This document shows positions 56,480 through 64,000 of a stretch of 64,000 nt of DNA, in pieces. The notes under the pieces were generated by a model. That model saw only the letters and a list, made by a program, of their open reading frames with translations. It was not told the origin of the DNA and ran no database searches. Position numbers and translations under genes: made by a program. Source of the stretch: Ulva prolifera (lineage: Eukaryota > Chlorophyta > Ulvophyceae > Ulvales > Ulvaceae); NCBI GenBank assembly GCA_023078555.1, contig CM041198.1:1476800-1540799 (forward strand), given 5' to 3'. How positions within the stretch are numbered: the first letter of the stretch is position 1; every line of letters starts with the position of its first letter.

Positions 56480-57560
56480 TGTAAATCGCGCGCCGCGCCT
56501 GGTGCGTATTCATCCTTGACCTTGAAATTGAGGCGGCACTGCCGCAGCACTGAAATATTCCCTAGCGGCGCACAAACGTTCTCGCAACACACCTCGATTT
56601 CTACCACACATCAGCACCACTGCAATAGTGTATGGACGCTCACGTGCGTGCCAGTCGCCCTGCCTGACTCGATCGAGTTGCGACACAGACAGGCATGGGG
56701 AGCAGCTGCACAAACTTGCCCGCCTGCACACAGCACCGCGCCAAAATCCCACGCAGCAGCCCGACTCGTCTCCCCAGGCGCCCTCGCCTCACTCATGGCG
56801 CTCTCCCCAGTGGCACCCACTGCGAGGCACGCACCCTCGCCCCTCACCAGCACACTCACGTCGCTTCTCTCGTGTCCACTGCAGCGGCATGCCCTCCTCG
56901 CGCCCCAGACAGCCGAGACCCCGAGCCTTGCCCTGCCGCCGAACTTCGCGAACCCTGACATCGCCATGGACTCCACAAACTCGCGGAATGCCTTCAATGG
57001 AATATCCCAGGCGGCGATGGAGGAGTAAATCACCAAGTTACTCCCAGAGCTCCTCCCATATGTCCACAAAGTGTACAGGCGGAGCAGCGCGCTCCTCGCT
57101 CGCCGAGGGCAGATCTACAGCTGCGCAGCGTGACAGACGTTCGACAGGCCAGTCACTTACGACCGCTGTTGTCTGCACCTGCATCTCTCTGACAGAGCTG
57201 TGCCTGCCTACCTCGCTACCCTGAAGTTTCATTTCAAAGGGGTGCAGCGACTCGCCCTCGACGCCCTTGTCACCTCCTGGCAAACGCATGCATACATGCA
57301 GGGCGATGCGGCCGCCGGACCTGGACCGTGTAATGGATGCTGCAAACACGCTCTGGATCGCCGAGGCATGCCTCAAGCGGCATGCATGCCATTGCGCCGA
57401 AACGGTCGTGCACTACACCAATCCAGAGAAAGCGCGCCCATGTGCCTGCGCTGCCACCACACGGCTGCGCTCTTCCACAAGCTCAGCGGGCTGCTGGCCT
57501 GTCAAAGTGGGCGGTTCTGGATTCATGTACTAGTGCCTGACAGCGAAGCACACCTCACGT
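56480..57560 (+). mobile_element. LINE-like reverse transcriptase fragment
   Basis: 56.94-57.12 kb encodes PNFANPDIAMDSTNSRNAFN and GISQAAMEE, a stop, then LLPELLPYVHKVYRRSSALL. D-x-x-N-x-x-N-A-F-N followed by LLPYV...Y..PSAL is the palm motif-A region of LINE RTs. The next 400 bp keep only scattered similarity. Stops and frameshifts make it inactive. Confidence 0.6.
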
Positions 57561-58529
57561 CGCGCGGGTACTAAGGAGTGGTTGGACATTGTCCGCATCC
57601 ATGGATGATTGCACCTTGCGGCGTTGGAGTTCTTGGAAGTTGTCACGGCGGTGCTTCCCGCTTCCCCAATCGACCCATGCAAGGCCGGCGCTGCACTGCT
57701 GCTCCCAAATGAGATTTTCGGCTGGCCTTTGCCTTTGTGCTGCCTGCCTCAGCCCAGCATGCATGAATACATGGGGTGGGTGCTGCGTGCGTATCCTGGC
57801 GTGCTTGTGCCGTGGCCGGCATGGCCCTGGTGTAGTCTTTGCGCGTGAGTCTATGTGCACCGTTTCCCCTACCATGAGCATGCTTGTCCTGGTGCTTCGC
57901 TGGCTTGGCTGGCTGCAAGGACAATGACGGCATTGAAAGGGAAATACATAGCAGGACATGACAGCATTTGGACTGTGTGGAGCAACCGTGCAACCGATGC
58001 ACTTTTTTTCTGCACCATGGTTGATCATGAGAAATGCATAGATGCAATTGCGGGCCATGCAAAACTTAGGGTCTATGCGATGACCATTTGAGCACAAGCT
58101 GGCTTCAACCCCTGCATTATGCTGTAATAGGGATTCCCTGACTGAATGTTACACAGTCGGAAACCGACATCATCCATGCTACTGCCAGATGGATGGTAAC
58201 ATCATCACATAGCGATCTGCTGTACTCAATTGCATGGTTGACCTACGGCCAACAGCACTGGTATCCAAAACTAACTCCAACCAATTCGCTGGAAAACAAG
58301 CAAAGCTGGCCTGGCAAGCTGTTTGACTGCGCACAAATGGCAGCCAGCACGTGCACCCAGTCGAAAGGCTGCCTGAGGCTGCACAGCAGAAGCCCCTGCC
58401 AGAGTCAAGGCTTCAGCAACGCATCCAGAACAGATCCAACTCTTCCAGAACTCTTCCAGACCTTCTGTTACAATCATCCTGGGTGGAGACCGGGTCGTGC
58501 CTGCGTCCAGTTCTCGTGCGGCAGAGTCT
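57561..58529. other. Unrecognised region and 3' flank of B7
   Basis: 57.56-58.13 kb has no match elsewhere in the window and no convincing gene. 58.17-58.53 kb is the inverted B downstream flank. Confidence 0.4.
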
Positions 58530-60267
58530 TTAGATGTGGTCAGCGGCCTGCTGCACAACGGGGGACTGGCGTCAACAAGAGGCAGTGGAGGGAATGTAGT
58601 GAAATCATGTGTACAAGTGCACAGATTCTGGTGCAACCACGCAGGTGGTCTGCAGGATAGACAAGCACATGCAATGGGATGTGGCTGTGACCTGGGTTTA
58701 GTACAGGTCAAACGAGCTTTCAGGTGCAGCTGTGCGATGTACTGGCAGCTTGAGGCTGTCGGTTGACTTCTGTTATCACAATATACAGGCAGCAAGTGTT
58801 CAGAGGAGCGTACGCCTTCAGCGGTGGAGCCGTCGGTGGAGCCGAAGGCATCACCGAAGGAGAAGTCATCGCGGTCGCAGCCCTCGATGATGCCGAATGT
58901 GCCGCTGGTCTCGGCGAGGATGCGGGTGGCGACCTCGCTCGAGAAGCAGTCGCCCTCCAGAAACGCCTCGGCAATGGCCCTGGTCCAGACGGTGGCGTAC
59001 GCGAGCGCAGAGCAGTCTGCGTACGCGGCGGCAAGGGAGGCGGCATTGCCCTCGGAGCATGCGGTCACCTCTGCGCGGGCAAAGGCGTCCGCTGCGAGAG
59101 TGATGAAGGTGGATGCTGAACCGACGGATAGCGCCTGGGATTTGGCGAGGCACTCGCACTCCTCCGCAGAGGCGGCCACTGCGGTCGCGTGTGCCTCAGC
59201 AGTGGCGGAAGCCCAAGCCTCGGCCATGGCGGATGCGGAGGCGCAACCAAAGGCCTTGCCGGTGGATACGCAGGCGGCCTGGGTGGAGGCGACGGCGCGG
59301 GCAAAGGCAAGTGCGGAATCCGAGGCAGCCAGGGCGATGGCTCCTGCCGAGGTTTCCTCAAGGTCATCGCGGCAGAATTCGGTGAACACGGTGGCAATGA
59401 CGGCGACGTGGGCATCCTCCATGGCGGAGAATGACTCAGCACTGGCCTGGCTGACGCACTCTACGCGGGACAGTGTTGTGGACTCGAATCCAGTGAAAGA
59501 GCCACCCTCATCGCCTTCGTCACCCTCATCACCCTCCTTCCCTTCGTTTCCCTCATCACCCTCATCACCCTCGTTGCCCTCGTCTCCTTCATTGCCCTCG
59601 TTGTTTTCGTCACCCTCATTGCCCTCATCGCCTTCATTGCCCTCATCACCCTCGTCGCCCTCGTCGCCCTCGTTGCCGCGTGTGGCCAAGAAGCCGTCAA
59701 GCCCCTCGTTACCCTCATCACCCTCATCGCCGTTCTTCTCTCCGTCGTCAGGGGTCTTGGAGAGGAGGCCGCGGCCGGGCTGGGAGGAGGTGGCCAGGGC
59801 GGCGCTGGAGGGCTCGGGGGCCATGACGGCTCCGGCCATCATCAGGCCAACTGCGGCTGCTGCGTACATCCTGCATGTGTGACTCAAGTCAGCTTCAAGA
59901 AGTTCTCGGGTACGTAAGACAAGTCACTGTTACATGTGACATTTGATTTAACCTGGCATGTTTCTTAGACAAGCTACTCACATAGACGAATTGCACTTTC
60001 CTGAAATGATCTAGGCTACACAGTTGTCACGGCCTTCTGTAAGCAGTGTAATCAATAGCAGATCCCATAATTGCGAGCAATGCCCCTGTGATGTAACATG
60101 AGGCTTGACAGATGACGTGACCGTATCAGCCTTTGCATCTATGCTGTGCACACGAATTTCAACAATTCAGTACATTCAGATTTACTTTGGTTACAATGAA
60201 ACATTTTGCAGTGTCTAGTGCACTGTGGTAACACTACTACATCGTTGCTAGAGCAGGGATCGCACAT
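58530..60267 (-). CDS. B7: secreted acidic-repeat / 10-Cys Ala-rich family protein
   Basis: Function is unknown. The leader ends AATCAAGAT (AT at 60267-60266), intron 1 is 59871-60265 (GTGCGA...ATGCAG), exon 2 is 58814-59870, intron 2 is 58551-58813 (GTACGC...TTGTTGACGC...TGTGCAG), and the last exon 58530-58550 encodes QAADHI and stop. About 359 residues. The order is MMYAAAAVGLMMAGAVMAPE, GDEGDEGNEG, LDGFLATRG, then 19 acidic triplets with one KEG and one DEN. The Cys domain spans about residues 155-353 with ten cysteines: VEC, FC, AAC, FGC, EECEC, TAC, ADC, GDC, EGC. Its middle alternates alanine (ASATAEAHATAVAASAEE). This is the best-preserved B copy, with promoter, splice sites and frame all intact. 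It is inverted relative to the other B genes. Confidence 0.8.
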
Positions 60268-60372
60268 CTTGATTGAAGAGTTGAAGTTGCAAAGAGGAAG
60301 GCAATGTATCCTGTTGGCAGTTGGTAGTTGTGCAGCTGGCAAACGTTTTAGTGACTCCTCGGCGAGCTCCTG

Positions 60373-60380
60373 CTTTTATA
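60373..60380 (-). promoter_or_regulatory. TATA box of B7
   Basis: The minus strand reads GTATAAAAGCAGGAGCTCGC, the same core promoter as psiB5 and B4, about 110 nt upstream of AT^G. Confidence 0.8.
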
Positions 60381-61395
60381 CCGCAGAGTTGCCACATCCA
60401 CTGAGCTTTTAGCTCTGTAGATGTTCAACCAGTTGTGAAGCTCTGTGTGAAGTCTCAGACCTGGACCTCGTCGAAACTTGTTCTAACATAATGTTTTCGC
60501 GCTGCCACTGTAATTGAGAAACGTTGGTAGAGCTTTCAACTGTATGTACAGGTCGACGTGTACATACAGTACGTGTTGCGGACGTCGAGTGGGATCTACA
60601 GAGAAATCTGAACACCACTTACAACCCATGGATATGAGATCAATGTATTGCAAACACATTTCTGGTCGTCTGGCTGCAGACAGCAGAAGCAGCGCTGCAG
60701 ACTCGCTCTGTGGAAGAGACATGATTCGTCGGGTAGCAGCTGTTTGACCAGAAACCGATTGCGCGCAAGGGAGCAAGCACAGATTACTCAACTGCAAATA
60801 GAAGCTTTACCGTGCGGTGTCGAGTCAAGGTGTGGCAGGCCGAACGCGCTTTCGTGTAAGCCCTGCATCGCGTGGTGCCTGTCCCCATTCCATGTGTTGC
60901 ATCGCCTGCCTGTTGCAAAGCGCGATGTTCCATGCACCGCAGCATCTTGCGGAGATCCAAGCCATGGCGTATGGAACTGAAACTTAGGAGCTGCGACGGC
61001 ATTTCCATTCCGGTGTGCGAGACATCCTAAGCATTCGTTGCCATGCGATGGATTTCTAGTCCGGGGCTGACCGCCAATAGCGCTTGCATACTCATCACGC
61101 ATAAGTCTCAACGGTACATCTTGAGTCTACTAGATGCTTACGGTGTGCTGCAGCAAGGTCGTCCCTGTGACGAACGGCTTGACGGACTGCTCTAGATCCG
61201 AGATCTCGGAGACAGGTTGGCATTCTTTCGACAGCTTACTGCTTCCGCACATGTGCCCAGAGCTTCCCGTCCATGAGCACGGCCTCTAATCTGTGGGAAG
61301 AGTGATTACATAGCACTCAACGGGTCAGATCCTGCCAGATCCTGCCACCGACAGTGTTGGCCAGTCAGCGAATCGGTTTTGCCGGATCCAGTTTG
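60381..61395. other. Upstream module of B7 (inverted)
   Basis: It is the inverted equivalent of 52.64-53.32 kb and 36.5-37.1 kb. 61.14-61.39 kb is not matched elsewhere. Confidence 0.5.
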
Positions 61396-61410
61396 ACTTG
61401 CATCACACAA

Positions 61411-61471
61411 TGTTGATGCGGATGAGATTCGGTTTCGGTGTTTGTTTTCTCCCGTTCACTCTTTTGTAACA
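61411..61471 (+). mobile_element. 61-bp S-family insertion
   Basis: It is flanked by perfect 15-bp ACTTGCATCACACAA (61396-61410 and 61472-61486). It starts TGTTGATGCGGATGAGATTC and ends CACTCTTTTGTAACA. Confidence 0.9.
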
Positions 61472-61486
61472 ACTTGCATCACACAA

Positions 61487-62034
61487 CCTTGCTCCGCTGC
61501 CAGTGCTGTGCGTGTTTGGGTGCTCTCATGCGCCAGAGGTCGAATACAGCGAAACCATCTTGGCCAACTCATCAACGCCGTTGCGCCACATGCCGGCTAC
61601 CTGACCACAGCGCAGCAACTCTGCACGCAAAGCCCGAAAACAGCTGGACACGGGCACTCCTGGCCACCGCCGACAAGCTGCAGCGGAGCCCTGCCGTGGC
61701 AGTGTGATTTATGATCCCCGCAGCGTCGAACAGACGAGCGCACTACATGCCAGAGTGCCAGGGCCGGATGGCGGAGGCCCACGGCAGAAGGCATCACGCG
61801 GCCACAGAGCGGCGGCCTGCAACTTAGGCAAGATTACCTATGAAAAGTCGTCGGAAATATCCGCAAGGCCGGCCAGACCTGCCTTCAGCGCATGACACGC
61901 CAGCGGCAACGCAGCAGTGCAGACATTTTCGGCACATTGGCATATCTGCTCGAGTGTCGTTGGCAGGTCAAACGTGGCTGGGAATGTGGGCTAGCACATG
62001 GTCCAGTCTTCCTGGCGTTTGGATCAGGTGGCTA
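61487..62034. other. Duplicated block R4 (inverted)
   Basis: It is the inverse of 41.35-41.8 and 51.79-52.3 kb. No gene is supported. Confidence 0.5.
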
Positions 62035-62525
62035 CTGTGTGGCTGATGTGTTATCAGGTTGAACCCGGCGAGGAGGGAAGCACCGCGAGAACCGCTGGCG
62101 TGTCATGCGCTGCGACCGCCAAGCAGCGCAAGAACACATCCACCGACCCGGTCCAGCGCACCCACGCCACAGCCGCAACCAGGGCACGCAAAATGCACAG
62201 CGCCCACAGCATCCAACACAAACACCCCGATCGCCACTGAGTTAACCTCGGACCAACTCAAACCGCACCACAAACCATGATTCGTGACCCCCACACCCTC
62301 ACAGAAACATGCACCTTTCCTAGCGGACCAGCGTGGGTCCATGACGCAGCCGCGCCCGGGGCGGCGCCTCCCGAGGCCATCCGACTGCTCTTCCCGACCG
62401 CAAGGAGGCACTGCCTCAACTCCCATCCCTGCCCACAGCGCACCCGGCCTGCATGGCGCACCGCCGTGCTGCTCGTCCAACCTGTACCACATTTCACCAG
62501 AGACAAGTAAATCCCCCCCCCTCCC

Positions 62526-62563
<38 letters not shown>

Positions 62564-63200
62564 CCCCGGAAATTCCGTGCCGCACCAAAGCTGCCTTGCC
62601 CACGCCATGCGCGATCAGCAGAGCCGCGGCGCGGATGTTCCAAGCGACTGCCCGACAGAACGTCGCGGAAAGATTGCGCATCGCATTCTCGAGGCGCCAC
62701 AGCAAGGCTGCGCCGGACTCTGCAGCCACAACAGCAAGCCTACTGAGGAGTGCAAAGGGGGCCGGGCCGACCGGTCCGTATGTTGCGACAGTGGGACCAG
62801 TGTGAATGTGCCCGCGCCGGCCCGGCCGTGCCCCTCGCGTTGCGCCGGTCAGCGGCCTCTGCCGATGCGCTGCCGTGGAGCGCCGCGGCACTGACAGTCG
62901 AGGTGACACGCCACCGATCTGCGGCGCACCCGGAAGAGATGCCAGGATTTCGCCCCGCTGTGCGGGGGTTTGTGGCAGGGAGGGACAGCTTAAGTAATTA
63001 CGACAGTGCGGCCTGTGTCAGGATCAACCGCTGCGGGGGCCCAGGGGCGGATCCGGGGTCCCTGCCGCTGCTGGCACGACGTGGGATGTCATATGTGACA
63101 GAAGTTGCAAGGGGGGCCTGCGCCGGACGCTGCTGCGGCGTCTTCGGAGGACGCGAGGGCGTCATATGTCAGGGGAGAAGGTGCCTGGGCGCCATGGGGG
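62035..63200 (-). mobile_element. L2 LINE-like relic (inverted unit)
   Basis: The minus strand encodes fragments of the LINE C-terminus (GPAPFALLSRLAVVAAESG, RLENAMRNLSATFCRAVAWN), then a poly-C/G tract, then a 3' region ending TTCAACCTGATAACACATCA. Frameshifts separate the ORF pieces. Confidence 0.6.
62527..62561. repeat. Poly-C tract (35 nt)
   Basis: It lies at the same position within L2 as the 14-nt tract at 51048-51061, so the element carried a G/C run that has since changed length. Confidence 0.9.
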
Positions 63201-64000
63201 GGAACCGGCATGACCGAGGCCTGTGTGGTGGAGAATAGGTGGTGCGTCATGGAAGAGCTGCTGCTGTGCTGCCTGGGACGCTGAGGCCAAGGCCAAGGCC
63301 GTGGCTGAGGACGCAAGGAAACCTGTTGGTGTGAGGCTCCACCGCCGACGCGATGCCGCAGCGTGCCATATATAATGCGGCGCCATGCATATGTCTCCAC
63401 GATGAGGTTGTGCCAGGCAAAGAGGGACAGCCTGGTGGTCAGGCCAGGTGCACAAGCGGCGTGAGATCTTGGGACAGGATACGGGTACCTTACGCAGTGA
63501 CCCTGATGAGCTGGCCGAAAAGGCCTAGGTAACGATCAGCTCTGGCGTATGGGAGTAGCCCAGCAAGCGGATTCTGCGCATTGCAATGGGTGCAAGCAGA
63601 TGACGCAACTCATCCCGCCCAGCGCTGTCAATCACATAAATATACATATATACAGCGTGTGTACAGCGCCGACAAAACTCCGTGACTGCTGTGCCATTCC
63701 TGAGACCCTAGGATTACACTTATGGCTTTCGCGGAGAGCGGCGCAGGCACGCCCGCCAGACCCCGGAGACATCGCCCCAGACGTCTCGCGCGCCGAGATC
63801 CACGGCGAGGCGGCGCGAGATTCGCACATGCGGGACATCGGAGAGCACAGTCGTGTCGGCCGCGACCCCCAGCCGTCCACGGCCCCCACACACCCATCAG
63901 CACCATCTCCGCAGTCCTCGGGCCCGGTTCCCCGCATCCACCAGACGGTCGCCTTCCATGGCAGGGAGGCCTGGGCAGGGGCTGTGGCTGACGCGGGTGC
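63201..64000. other. No gene recognised
   Basis: Frames here are short, GC-driven and not repeated elsewhere in the window. Confidence 0.4.

Overview
This is nuclear DNA from a eukaryote, most likely a chlorophyte green alga (inference). The sequence is moderately GC-rich and intron-bearing. Introns begin GTGCGA or GTACGC, and several have a CTGAC-type branch point about 20-25 nt before a TGCAG acceptor, a pattern familiar from Chlorophyceae. The retroelement relics carry LINE-like reverse-transcriptase pieces of a kind I associate with green algae. There is no operon structure and no RNA gene that I can support.

The window is dominated by one tandemly duplicated gene family of unknown function, with eleven loci. 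Subclass A lies on the minus strand in the left third: A1 (0.7-2.3 kb), psiA2 (6.4-8.0), A3 (10.4-12.0) and A4 (22.2-23.8). Subclass B follows: psiB1 (16.6, +), B2 (29.4, +), psiB3 (32.4, +), B4 (37.2, +), psiB5 (44.4-50.2, +, split), psiB6 (53.4, +) and B7 (58.5-60.3, -). Six look intact (A1, A3, A4, B2, B4, B7) and five are broken. Intact members predict proteins of about 350-360 residues: an N-terminal signal peptide, a run of Gly-(Asp/Asn)-Glu triplets, and an Ala-rich C-terminal domain with ten conserved cysteines. A secreted or cell-wall/matrix protein is the simplest inference.

The genes share an unusual three-exon structure. A TATA box lies about 90-120 nt upstream of a leader exon ending in AT. 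Intron 1 (235-395 nt) splits the start codon AT^G. Exon 2 (about 1.05 kb) encodes nearly everything. Intron 2 ends just before a tiny last exon that encodes only QAADHI or QAADHV (or a close variant) and the stop. Three copies have lost the ordinary ATG of exon 2 but keep the split ATG.

Between the genes are diverged segmental-duplication flanks peppered with retroelement debris. One LINE-like family has a 3' tail CTTTGTCCTTGTAAC. A second repeat family has the tail CACTCTTTTGTAA. Most insertions are heavily 5'-truncated, some to 17-60 bp, and many keep visible target-site duplications of 10-26 bp. A 1.43-kb element with 128-bp terminal inverted repeats and an 8-bp target duplication sits at 33.08-34.51 kb. 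psiB5 is interrupted by about 4.1 kb of foreign DNA carrying the 3' six exons of an unrelated gene. Several near-perfect hairpins appear in single copies and look like newly formed local inverted duplications.

All splice sites and translations were inferred by eye from comparison among copies. No transcript or database evidence was available.
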